Shown: positions 1 through 5,387, counted from the stretch's first letter. The stretch is DNA of 12,418 nucleotides from an uncultured Ilumatobacter sp. (GCA_937891565.1 CALAHA010000031.1:1-12418); one strand, 5' to 3'. Made by a program: numbers and translations. The notes: generated by a model from the letters alone, not told the origin.

Positions 1-45
1 CGATGCAACCGTCCCGCCACCAGTTTCCGGACGCACCGCATCGGA

Positions 46-51
46 TACGGT
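46..51 (+). promoter_or_regulatory. Candidate -10 box (TACGGT) for a leaderless SDR transcript
   Basis: TACGGT fits the actinobacterial -10 pattern TANNNT and ends 6 nt before the ATG at 58, which would put the transcription start at or next to the A of the start codon. No Shine-Dalgarno sequence is visible before this ATG, consistent with a leaderless message. I see no convincing -35 element, and the window edge limits the view upstream. Confidence 0.3.
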
Positions 52-57
52 CGCGTC

Positions 58-771
58 ATGCTTGACCCAACCGGCAGAACAATCATGATCAGCGGAGCGA
101 ATCGAGGTCTGGGAAACGCCATTGCACGACGGCTCCACAACGACGGATACAACGTCAGTGTCGGGAGCCGCGACCTCGATGCGTTACGCCGTTCGATGGA
201 CGGGTGCGACGACAATCGGGTGCTGTGCCACCGCTACGACGCAACCCGACCGGGGACTGATGCCGAGTGGGTCGACGCGACCATCGAGCGATTCGGGTCG
301 CTGTCCGGTCTTGTCAACAATGCGGGGATCATCGACACCGCAGAGCTTGACGTTCTCACCGAAGAATCGCTCGATGCGATGTGGGCCGTCAACGTCAAAG
401 CGCCGTTTCGAATGATTCAACTCGCGCTCCCCCACCTGCGAACCGATGGCAGCGGACGCGTCGTCAGCATTGCCTCATTGTCCGGTTTGCGAGTCATGGG
501 AACATTCGCGCCGGGCTACGCGATGTCGAAGCACGCAGTGCTCGCGCTGTCGGAGGCAACGAAGCAAGCGGGTTGGGATGACGGCATCCGCGTCACGTCG
601 GTCTGCCCTGGATTCATCGCCACCGACATGACCAAAGACTTTGGTGGCGACCAGGCCACGATGATCGACGCGGCCGACCTTGCCGAACTGATCTCGACAA
701 CAATCTCTCTGCCGAATACCGCATCGGTCGCGCAACTCAACGTTGCGTGTCGTCTCGAACCTCACTTCTGA
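58..771 (+). CDS. SDR family NAD(P)-dependent oxidoreductase
   Basis: A classical short-chain dehydrogenase/reductase of 237 residues, normal for the single-domain family, expected to be cytosolic and to oxidise or reduce an alcohol/ketone with a nicotinamide cofactor. Visible motifs: the Rossmann glycine motif SGANRGLG at residues 12-19 (Ser where Thr is usual), NNAG at 87-90, active-site Asn112, catalytic Ser140 in SIASLSG, Tyr154 and Lys158 in the YxxxK motif (YAMSK), and a PGFIATDM segment after the active site. Arg38 right after the second beta strand (GSRD) suggests NADP(H) preference; this is inference. The substrate cannot be read from sequence. The start at 58 leaves 11 residues before the glycine motif, as usual; an in-frame ATG at 85 would leave only two. 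The frame is open to the window edge, so a longer N-terminus is not strictly excluded. Confidence 0.9.
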   Translation: MLDPTGRTIMISGANRGLGNAIARRLHNDGYNVSVGSRDLDALRRSMDGCDDNRVLCHRYDATRPGTDAEWVDATIERFGSLSGLVNNAGIIDTAELDVLTEESLDAMWAVNVKAPFRMIQLALPHLRTDGSGRVVSIASLSGLRVMGTFAPGYAMSKHAVLALSEATKQAGWDDGIRVTSVCPGFIATDMTKDFGGDQATMIDAADLAELISTTISLPNTASVAQLNVACRLEPHF

Positions 772-919
772 CCGCACCGCCGGAAGGAGCCTCAGCGAGT
801 CGCTGTCAAGAGGGTCCGCAGCAGCAATCCCTGCCATTCGACACCTGACCGAAGGAACCGAACTCTGTGACCCCACCGCCCTCGAGGAACTCTTACCACT
901 GGTTATTGTGAAGAACTGA
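743..919 (+). other. Open frame between SDR and dsbB, doubtful small ORF
   Basis: A frame opening at a TTG (743) overlaps the last 29 bases of the SDR gene, stays open for 58 codons and stops 2 nt before the DsbB-type ATG at 922. Its last 20 or so residues (LCDPTALEELLPLVIVKN at the C-terminus) read more like real protein than random translation, and the placement would allow translational coupling. There is no ATG or clear ribosome binding site, the first half is Ser/Arg-rich and unconvincing, and I recognise no family. It may be a chance frame, a gene remnant or a small coupled ORF. Otherwise 772-921 holds nothing I can name. Confidence 0.12.
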
Positions 920-921
920 TC

Positions 922-1455
922 ATGACACCTGAAACCGTTGCCGCCCTTTTTGCTACCTGTCTGCTCGCCGGGTTCGCCGGTGCAATCGCCGCCTATGCGG
1001 CGCCGGCAACGCGCTCCAGGCTGATCGCAGCGGCACCGCCGATCGCTGCTGCCGTCGCGATCGCTGCGACAGCCGGAAGCCTCTACTTCTCCGAGCACGT
1101 CGGCTTCGTCCCGTGCAAGCTGTGCTGGTACCAGCGCATTGCGATGTACCCCATGGCAATCATCCTCCCGCTCGCGGTGCTGCTACGGGATCGGCTGGTC
1201 ATGCGATATGCCCTCGCACTCGCAGGTATCGGGCTGGCCATTTCCGCTTATCACATTCAGGTCCAATGGTTCCCCGAACGATCAAACTCCTGCTCGTTCG
1301 ACGACCCATGCTCTGCCAAGTGGGTCGAGGCATTCGGCGTGTTCACGATTCCTCAGATGGCAGCGATGGCATTCACCCTCATCGGGTTGCTCTCGGTCGC
1401 TGTGATCGTCGACCAATCGCGACGCGGCAAGCAGCCACCTACGGCACTCGGCTGA
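922..1455 (+). CDS. dsbB: Disulfide bond formation protein B (DsbB/BdbC family)
   Basis: Membrane quinone-linked thiol oxidase of 177 residues, which in characterised relatives reoxidises a DsbA-type periplasmic/extracytoplasmic thiol oxidase and passes electrons to quinone. The family hallmark CxxC lies in FVPCKLCWYQR (Cys65, Cys68), just after a hydrophobic segment and followed by the conserved WYQR; a second cysteine pair, Cys124 and Cys130, sits in the second external loop, and Trp134 and the GVFTIPQMAA segment follow as in DsbB. Hydrophobic segments at about 5-27, 34-56, 74-90, 95-112 and 142-163 suggest five membrane spans, one more at the N-terminus than canonical four-helix DsbB. The start is the ATG at 922; the upstream ribosome site is weak (GAAGAA). 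No DsbA-like gene is visible in the window. Convergent with the TRIC gene, 42 bp away. Confidence 0.9.
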   Translation: MTPETVAALFATCLLAGFAGAIAAYAAPATRSRLIAAAPPIAAAVAIAATAGSLYFSEHVGFVPCKLCWYQRIAMYPMAIILPLAVLLRDRLVMRYALALAGIGLAISAYHIQVQWFPERSNSCSFDDPCSAKWVEAFGVFTIPQMAAMAFTLIGLLSVAVIVDQSRRGKQPPTALG

Positions 1456-1492
1456 GCGGGCAATTCACTGTGCCTCCATCTGGCCCGTCAGC
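1451..1492. terminator. Possible bidirectional terminator hairpin between dsbB and the TRIC gene
   Basis: Arms GCTGAGCGGGC (1451-1461) and GCCCGTCAGC (1483-1492) pair over 10 bp with one bulged G around a 21-nt loop. It lies across the dsbB stop codon in the 42-bp gap between convergent genes, where a shared terminator is expected. There is no U-tract on either strand, so this would be an atypical terminator at best. Confidence 0.35.
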
Positions 1493-1497
1493 GGTGA

Positions 1498-2169
1498 CTA
1501 CTCGGCGACAAACGGTGCACGCAGTGGCATCGGTGCGCGCCACCCGAACTGCATCGCAGCAAGCCTGACCGCGAACACTGCGATGGCCACCCCGATCGCC
1601 ACGCCACCCGAGTACCAGCCGTTTCGCCACGCAACCACGACAGCCGTCGCTCCGACGCCAGCGGGAATTGCATACAGCGTGCTCGATCGGTGGAAGAGGC
1701 TCGGCGGCTCGTTCGCCAGCACGTCGCGGATAATGCCACCGCCCGCCGCCGAGATCACACCGATCAGGATCGCACCCACCAGGCTTGCCCCCAGCGTCGA
1801 TGCTTTGATCGCTCCGGTCACGCAGAACAGGCCGAGGCCTGCAGCGTCGAAGATCAGCACTGCTCGGTTGAGGGTGCGGGTGATCATCCAGTGGCCGAGG
1901 AACACGACAGCCGCTGCAGCGAGTGCAACGACCAGGTACAGCACCTCACTGAATGCGGTCGGCGGTGTCGCACCGAGCAGAAGGTCGCGGACCACACCGC
2001 CACCAAGCGCGGTGACCAGTGCAAGTGACGTGACGCCGACGAGTTCGAACCCTTTACGTACAGCGAGCAGACCGCCAGAAATCGCGAACGCGAAGACCCC
2101 AATGAGGTCGAGCGTCCTCTCCAGTGTCGGTTCGAGTCCGGTAGCCGATGCTTGAGCGAAAAGCGTCAC
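1498..2169 (-). CDS. TRIC/UPF0126 family membrane protein (YadS/YicG-like)
   Basis: A 223-residue integral membrane protein built from two similar halves. Each half contains the signature GGGxxRD: GGGVVRD at 56-62 and GGGIIRD at 143-149, and the first half starts with DLIGVFAFAISG (21-32). This is the UPF0126 family, now recognised as bacterial homologues of trimeric intracellular cation (TRIC) channels; the physiological ion and role in bacteria are not established, and some members have been linked to amino acid transport. Six to seven hydrophobic helices can be picked out, the expected topology. The start is a GTG whose bases overlap the TGA stop of the upstream deacylase gene (GTGA), and no ribosome binding site precedes it, so translation is probably coupled to the upstream gene. 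The 3' end faces dsbB. Confidence 0.88.
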   Translation of the reverse strand: MTLFAQASATGLEPTLERTLDLIGVFAFAISGGLLAVRKGFELVGVTSLALVTALGGGVVRDLLLGATPPTAFSEVLYLVVALAAAAVVFLGHWMITRTLNRAVLIFDAAGLGLFCVTGAIKASTLGASLVGAILIGVISAAGGGIIRDVLANEPPSLFHRSSTLYAIPAGVGATAVVVAWRNGWYSGGVAIGVAIAVFAVRLAAMQFGWRAPMPLRAPFVAE

Positions 2170-2711
2170 TCGGAAGGTGCTTCCGGAACCGGCTTTGCCA
2201 GGTCTTCAACGACTTGGACGTTCGGGAGTGAGAGCAAGATCTCCGGCGAACCAACGAACTTGCAGGCTCGGCTTCCTCCGCCCAACACGATTTCGGAGAG
2301 TGCTGTCACTCTGCTGTCGACCCACAACGGCATGTACTCGCTGAGCCCGAGCGGTGTCACGCCGCCAACCTTCATTCCGCTCAGTTCTTCGGTCATCTCA
2401 GCCGGGGCGAACGAGCACTTCTTCGCACCGAGCTTCTGACGGACAACCTTGTTGACGTCGAGCCGCGTGTTCGCCAGCACAACGCAGGCGACGTAAACGG
2501 GCGGGTCGGACTTGCCGATCACGATGAGGGTGTTGGCCGACTGGCCAAGGGTGTAGCCGTAGGCCTCAACGAATTGGGCGGTATCGGCCAGATGGGGATC
2601 GCAGTCGATGACCCGTGCGTCGATGTCCGGCTTGTCAGCGTTGAACTGCGCGACGATCTGGCGCACCCGTTGCTCGGTCGCGTCCGGCGTTTCACTTGCT
2701 GTTACATCCAC
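2166..2711 (-). CDS. YbaK/EbsC family protein (aminoacyl-tRNA deacylase-like)
   Basis: A 181-residue protein of the YbaK/ProX superfamily, whose characterised members hydrolyse mischarged tRNAs such as Cys-tRNA(Pro) or Ala-tRNA(Pro), cytosolic. Supporting features: the strand-turn region NTLIVIGK (60-67), the segment ANTRLDVNKVVRQKLGAKKCSFA (80-102), which matches the family's central helix, and the glycine motif KVGGVTPLGL (114-123), corresponding to the GGxSPxG signature of the substrate cleft. The first 30 residues are a family-variable extension. Which tRNA it edits, if any, cannot be told. The start is a GTG at 2711 with GAGG 4-5 nt upstream; the alternative is a leaderless start from the -10 box at 2720-2725. 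It is first in an operon with the TRIC gene, a pairing whose functional logic is not obvious. Confidence 0.85.
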   Translation of the reverse strand: MDVTASETPDATEQRVRQIVAQFNADKPDIDARVIDCDPHLADTAQFVEAYGYTLGQSANTLIVIGKSDPPVYVACVVLANTRLDVNKVVRQKLGAKKCSFAPAEMTEELSGMKVGGVTPLGLSEYMPLWVDSRVTALSEIVLGGGSRACKFVGSPEILLSLPNVQVVEDLAKPVPEAPSE

Positions 2712-2719
2712 GACCTCAA

Positions 2720-2725
2720 AGCGTA
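2720..2725 (-). promoter_or_regulatory. Candidate -10 box (TACGCT) for the deacylase operon
   Basis: Read on the minus strand, TACGCT fits TANNNT and lies 8 nt before the GTG start at 2711, so the message would have almost no leader. It shares the 44-bp divergent gap with the -10 candidate of the DDN-type gene. No clear -35 is visible. Confidence 0.25.
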
Positions 2726-2742
2726 GGTGCCAGAAGCGTGGG

Positions 2743-2748
2743 TAGCGT
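2743..2748 (+). promoter_or_regulatory. Candidate -10 box (TAGCGT) for a leaderless DDN-family transcript
   Basis: TAGCGT matches TANNNT and ends 7 nt before the ATG at 2756, placing the transcription start at or very near the start codon. This supports 2756 rather than the upstream in-frame ATG at 2696, which lies inside the divergent deacylase gene and upstream of this box. Confidence 0.35.
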
Positions 2749-2755
2749 CACCATC

Positions 2756-3109
2756 ATGGATCAGTTGCGCGAGGCCCAGACAAAGGTTTCACAAGCGGCG
2801 TTCCGCACGTTGAACAGCGTTATCCGACCCGCCGTGCTCGCAGGAGCGGGCAACCCGTTGCCCATCGGCGGCGGCGCTGTCGTGCTCGAAGTGACCGGCC
2901 GGGTGTCGGGCCAGCCACGCCAGGTACCGCTGCTCACAGCTCGCGTGGGTAACCGGCTCGTCGTGAGCACGGTGCGCAGCGATTCGCAGTGGCTCAAGAA
3001 CATTGAGGCCGACCCGCAGGTGGTCGTGCACCTGTACGGCAAACGCCGCACCGCCACAGCGTCGGTCAACCGTGGCCCGCTGAACACCGCGGTCATCACG
3101 CTCGACTGA
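2756..3109 (+). CDS. Nitroreductase/quinone reductase family protein (DDN, F420-type split barrel)
   Basis: A compact 117-residue protein of the deazaflavin-dependent nitroreductase family (DUF385), a flavin-reductase-like split barrel that in mycobacteria uses reduced F420 to reduce quinones or nitroimidazoles. Supporting segments are GGGAVVLEVTGRVSGQPRQV (38-57), whose TGRxSGxPR pattern is the family signature, then PLLTARVGNRLVVST, and SQWLKNIEADPQVVVHLYGKRR, equivalent to the family's W.hNL.ANP.v.v segment. It is somewhat shorter than typical members (about 130-150 residues), ending soon after the last strand. Use of F420 instead of FMN is inferred from family membership. The start is taken as the ATG at 2756 because the N-terminal amphipathic helix begins there and a further 20 codons would run into the divergent gene. 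Confidence 0.82.
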   Translation: MDQLREAQTKVSQAAFRTLNSVIRPAVLAGAGNPLPIGGGAVVLEVTGRVSGQPRQVPLLTARVGNRLVVSTVRSDSQWLKNIEADPQVVVHLYGKRRTATASVNRGPLNTAVITLD

Positions 3110-3154
3110 ACCTGTTCTGCGCAGGAAGCTCGTCCGCGAGCGACGCTGTCAGCA

Positions 3155-3181
3155 TCGACCGGCTCCGCTGCAAAATACTCT
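3155..3181 (+). promoter_or_regulatory. Possible promoter of the HNH nuclease gene
   Basis: TACTCT (3176-3181) is a TANNNT-type -10 box; TCGACC (3155-3160) is a poor -35 with a 15-bp spacer. Transcription from about 3188 would give a leader of about 21 nt to the ATG at 3210, containing the GGTGGA ribosome-binding sequence. Without experimental start sites this remains a weak call. Confidence 0.25.
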
Positions 3182-3209
3182 GTGACACCCCATCTCTATG
3201 GTGGAACTC

Positions 3210-4637
3210 ATGGGAACAGCAGGGGCGATCGAACAATTGGAACGGGTGACCCACCTGCAGTCCAACGCCAATGCCACCATGGTCGAGCTGCAGGCCGGGC
3301 TGGCCGACGTTCGCGTCTTACGGTCATTCTTTGACTCAGCTGAGGCCAATTTCGCACGACGCATCGCTGCGGGCTCGTCGTTTCCGGAGAAAGACGTCGC
3401 CGAGGCGGCCGGCGGCACCTTGAACGACGCCAGCCGAATCCTCGAGCGCACTCGCACACTCGACGCTGCACCCGAAATGGCCGCAGCGCTCGATGCCGGC
3501 CTCATCAGTGGCAGCCACGTCGATGTGTTGAGCCGGGCAGCGAAGCATCTCGACGACAAGCTGTCCGTTGTTCTCTTCGACAAGGTGGCCGATCTCGTTG
3601 ACGTCGCAGCCGTTGCAACGGTGCCCGACTTTGCCAAGCGTCTCCGTGACGAGGTGTCACGGATCCTCGCTGATGACGGCGTGGCCCGGCTCGAACGGCA
3701 GCGCCGATCAACTGCGCTGTCCACCTGGGTCGATGACGAAGGCATGTGGCGCGTGAGCGGCAAATTCGATCCCGTCACTGGTATACGACTCGCCGCCACA
3801 CTCGAGTCGGCTGTTGAGACCCTCTTCGCCGAGGCGGAGTCACCAACGTGTCCGACGGATCCCATCGAAAAGCAGAAATATCTCCGAGCCCTGGCGCTCA
3901 GTCGACTGATCGAGCGTGCCGGCGCGGTCGGCCTCAGGAACGCCGCCGATGGCGCCCCACCGAGGACGCCTGGCCTTCGACACGGTGCTGCCTCGCGGTC
4001 AAAGTCCGGCCGACCAGAGTTCGTCGCGGTCATCGACGTATCGCTGAATCAGGCAGCGGGTGGACGCCGCCCAATCAATCACCGCAGTCACGACGACCCG
4101 GCTCACGCGGCCGAACCCGGCACCACCGGGTCCAACACGAACGGGCCCAACACGAACGGGGCCCGCACCGACGCCGATTCGACCCCGACATCTCCTGCGT
4201 GCGTGACGTGGCCTATTCCTGTCGAAGTACCCAACGACGTGCTTGCCGAACTACTCGGCAATGACCTCAAGTCCGAAGTCTCAGCGGTCGTGATCGCCGA
4301 TGGCTTGGTGCTGCATGCTCCCGGGCGGCTTGATCTCGGCAGGGCTACTCGGTTGGCCAATCGCGCTCAGCGGCGAGCGCTTCGCGGGCTGTATTCGTCA
4401 TGCGCCATCCCGGGATGCCGCTCAAGCTATGACCGTTGTCAGTTGCACCACATCACGTGGTGGCGGCACGGCGGGCGAACTGATCTGGGCAATTTGCTGC
4501 CAGTCTGCTCACACCATCACCACAAGATTCACGACGACGGCTGGGCCATCGAGCTCGGGCTCCAACGTGCGCTCACGCTGCGACTACCGGATGGCCAAGT
4601 CCTGACCACCGGGCCACCGACGCGCACCGCGGCCTGA
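3210..4637 (+). CDS. DUF222 and HNH endonuclease domain protein (13E12 repeat family)
   Basis: A 475-residue member of the actinobacterial 13E12/DUF222-HNH family, often present in several copies per genome, with no settled function. Residues about 20-310 are the mostly helical DUF222 domain, including DAASRILERTRTLDAAP-like and STWVDDEGMWRVSGKFDPVTG segments. A low-complexity Asn/Thr/Pro linker follows (about 265-335), with an SNTNG-PNTNG repeat. The C-terminal HNH domain carries a zinc knuckle (Cys398, Cys403, Cys433 and a His of the HHHH run), the His413-His414 pair in QLHHITWW, and Asn428 in DLGNLLPVC; the nuclease motif looks intact. The ATG at 3210 is preferred over 3198 because GGTGGA lies 4 nt upstream of it; starting at 3198 adds four residues. 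It might act on DNA as a mobile-element or housekeeping nuclease; context does not decide. Confidence 0.88.
   Translation: MGTAGAIEQLERVTHLQSNANATMVELQAGLADVRVLRSFFDSAEANFARRIAAGSSFPEKDVAEAAGGTLNDASRILERTRTLDAAPEMAAALDAGLISGSHVDVLSRAAKHLDDKLSVVLFDKVADLVDVAAVATVPDFAKRLRDEVSRILADDGVARLERQRRSTALSTWVDDEGMWRVSGKFDPVTGIRLAATLESAVETLFAEAESPTCPTDPIEKQKYLRALALSRLIERAGAVGLRNAADGAPPRTPGLRHGAASRSKSGRPEFVAVIDVSLNQAAGGRRPINHRSHDDPAHAAEPGTTGSNTNGPNTNGARTDADSTPTSPACVTWPIPVEVPNDVLAELLGNDLKSEVSAVVIADGLVLHAPGRLDLGRATRLANRAQRRALRGLYSSCAIPGCRSSYDRCQLHHITWWRHGGRTDLGNLLPVCSHHHHKIHDDGWAIELGLQRALTLRLPDGQVLTTGPPTRTAA
4131..4160 (+). repeat. 15-bp tandem duplication in the HNH gene linker
   Basis: Two adjacent copies of a 15-bp unit (CCAACACGAACGGG core), at 4131-4145 and 4146-4160, differ only at the first base. 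They keep frame and encode SNTNG then PNTNG in the linker between the DUF222 and HNH domains, so length variation here would be tolerated. Confidence 0.9.
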
Positions 4638-4660
4638 TCGATGCGGCCGCCGGCCATCAG
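4634..4660 (+). terminator. Imperfect hairpin after the HNH gene
   Basis: CTGAT (4634-4638) pairs with ATCAG (4656-4660) and GGCC (4645-4648) with GGCC (4652-4655), leaving a 6-nt bulge on one side and a 3-nt loop. It overlaps the HNH stop codon region and is followed by a short, mixed pyrimidine stretch (GCTTTCT) but no proper U-tract. A weak terminator candidate for the nuclease gene. Confidence 0.25.
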
Positions 4661-4668
4661 ACCGCTTT

Positions 4669-4686
4669 CTGTTGGAGGGACAACAG
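4669..4686. terminator. Perfect 6-bp hairpin between convergent HNH and PNPOx-like genes
   Basis: CTGTTG (4669-4674) and CAACAG (4681-4686) are perfectly complementary around a 6-nt loop. It sits in the middle of the 78-bp gap between two convergent stop codons, where a bidirectional terminator would be placed. No U-tract follows on either strand, so the call rests on position and symmetry only. Confidence 0.3.
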
Positions 4687-4715
4687 GTTCGATCCTTGGC
4701 ATGCAGTACCGGCGC

Positions 4716-5180
4716 TCAGTCCTGAGCAGTGAGAGGAAGGCAATCGTTCGCGCAACCGGTGGCTGAATTCGCGAAACCCGGTGTTGCTGACCGGTGAAGC
4801 ACGGCACCGGTCGGCGAGAAACGGATGAGCTGCTTACCATCCGGGACGTCGACGATTGGGCTTCCTTCAACTTGATCAACAGCACCGGCCGTGCCGTCGA
4901 CGATCAGGCTGTATCCATCATGATCAAGCGGCGGGTAGCACAGCGTGATCGTCGCGCCGGCCGTTGCATTGCGCGCCGTTCCAGCACTGACGCAAAGCAG
5001 AATCATCGCATCAGTACCCGCACCATCACCGGCACCATCACCAGCACCCGACTGCTCAAACCACTGCGGGGAGATGGAGACAAGATGTGGCGTGGCATCG
5101 GGCCGCACCGTCAGCAAGTACGCCCATGTGTACTCGGTGGTCTTCGCACGGAGGTGAGCCAACTCAACGGGAATACTCAT
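4716..5180 (-). CDS. Pyridoxamine 5'-phosphate oxidase-fold family protein
   Basis: A 154-residue protein of the PNPOx-like split-barrel superfamily, cytosolic and expected to bind FMN, F420 or a related ligand. Recognition rests on the N-terminal run WAYLLTVRPDATPHLVSISPQWFE (19-42), the middle GTARNATAGATITLCYPP, and YSLIVDGTA, in the order and spacing of actinobacterial PNPOx-like proteins of about 140-150 residues; a PTGAVLHR segment closes the barrel. It is not the true vitamin B6 enzyme (PdxH), which is longer and has different phosphate-binding motifs. Between strands two and three it carries a Gly/Ala/Asp repeat (GAGD twice, then GAGTD) that looks like a loop expansion. The ATG at 5180 has no ribosome site but has a TAGTGT box 6 nt upstream. 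Reaction unknown. Confidence 0.78.
   Translation of the reverse strand: MSIPVELAHLRAKTTEYTWAYLLTVRPDATPHLVSISPQWFEQSGAGDGAGDGAGTDAMILLCVSAGTARNATAGATITLCYPPLDHDGYSLIVDGTAGAVDQVEGSPIVDVPDGKQLIRFSPTGAVLHRSATPGFANSATGCANDCLPLTAQD
5020..5043 (-). repeat. 12-bp tandem repeat in the PNPOx-like gene
   Basis: GCACCATCACCG (5020-5031) is followed directly by GCACCATCACCA (5032-5043), then a partial third copy. On the coding strand it encodes the GAGDGAGDGAG loop. The unit is a multiple of three, so copy-number change keeps the reading frame. Confidence 0.85.
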
Positions 5181-5186
5181 GACCGC

Positions 5187-5192
5187 ACACTA
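5187..5192 (-). promoter_or_regulatory. Candidate -10 box (TAGTGT) for a leaderless PNPOx-like transcript
   Basis: On the minus strand TAGTGT fits TANNNT and ends exactly 6 nt before the ATG at 5180, the spacing expected if transcription begins at the start codon. There is no Shine-Dalgarno sequence before this gene. A -35 element is not evident. Confidence 0.35.
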
Positions 5193-5245
5193 CGACGCCT
5201 GGTCCTTAACGGCCAGACAACCAGACACACCCGCCAGGCCAATTC

Positions 5246-5271
5246 TTGATAAATCCGACCTGCTTTATCGA
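5246..5271. promoter_or_regulatory. Inverted repeat TTGATAAA-N10-TTTATCGA, candidate operator
   Basis: Arms at 5246-5253 and 5264-5271 match at 7 of 8 positions, with a perfect core GATAAA/TTTATC separated by 10 bp, so arm centres lie about 18 bp apart. It is A/T-rich in an otherwise G/C-rich region and sits between the divergent PNPOx-like and peroxiredoxin genes, so a dimeric regulator bound here could act on either. TTGATA could also double as a -35. I cannot assign it to a known regulator from sequence alone. Confidence 0.45.
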
Positions 5272-5287
5272 CATTAGCGGCTAACGT
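5271..5287. promoter_or_regulatory. Second dyad, TTAGC-G-GCTAA, candidate operator or promoter overlap
   Basis: TTAGC (5274-5278) and GCTAA (5280-5284) form a perfect 11-bp palindrome; with one mismatch on each side it extends to 17 bp (AC..GT ends). It starts where the TTGATAAA dyad ends. It overlaps TAACGT (5282-5287), a TANNNT-type -10 box for the peroxiredoxin direction. The centre recalls the TTAGGCTAA core of DtxR/IdeR boxes but is two bases longer, so that link is only a suggestion. Confidence 0.35.
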
Positions 5288-5341
5288 GCAATGACCGAGC
5301 CCCGGCAACCTCCTCGGCTCGTCCACACTGTCGGCTCCCCC

Positions 5342-5387
5342 GGTCACCGGTCACCGGTCACCGGTCACCCCGGTTACCCCGGTCACG
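5342..5387. repeat. Six GGTNACC-type motifs in the peroxiredoxin leader
   Basis: Four exact head-to-tail GGTCACC copies begin at 5342, 5349, 5356 and 5363, followed by GGTTACC at 5372 and GGTCACG at 5381, giving spacings of 7, 7, 7, 9 and 9 bp. Each motif is itself nearly palindromic (GGT/ACC). In RNA the block can form alternative CCGGU/ACCGG hairpins. It lies 42-87 bp upstream of the peroxiredoxin ATG and may be an operator array, a leader structure or simple repeat slippage. Confidence 0.8.

Noticed and set aside
2..88. Frame 2 at the left edge (ending in TGA at 86-88), a possible C-terminal tail of an upstream gene
   Set aside because: Only 28 codons, low-complexity Pro/Ser/Thr, overlapping the SDR start; frames 1 and 3 are equally open at the edge, so nothing supports it.
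475..1098. 207-codon minus-strand frame across the SDR 3' end and dsbB 5' end
   Set aside because: Arg/Ser/Gly-rich translation without recognisable motifs, lying opposite two genes with clear family motifs; it is a G/C-rich shadow.
2696..2755. Upstream ATG at 2696 as the start of the DDN-family protein
   Set aside because: It lies inside the divergent deacylase gene, the extra 20 residues do not resemble the family, and the -10 candidate lies downstream of it.
3149..4033. 294-codon minus-strand frame opposite the DUF222 domain
   Set aside because: Composition is Ser/Arg/Ala-rich and motif-free, and the plus strand carries an intact DUF222-HNH protein; long antisense frames are usual in such codon bias.
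5197..5239. GCCTGG/CCAGGC inverted repeat and CCAGACA direct repeats near the PNPOx-like start
   Set aside because: Arms of 6 bp separated by 31 bp and a twice-repeated heptamer are within chance expectation for this composition; the dyads at 5246-5287 are stronger.
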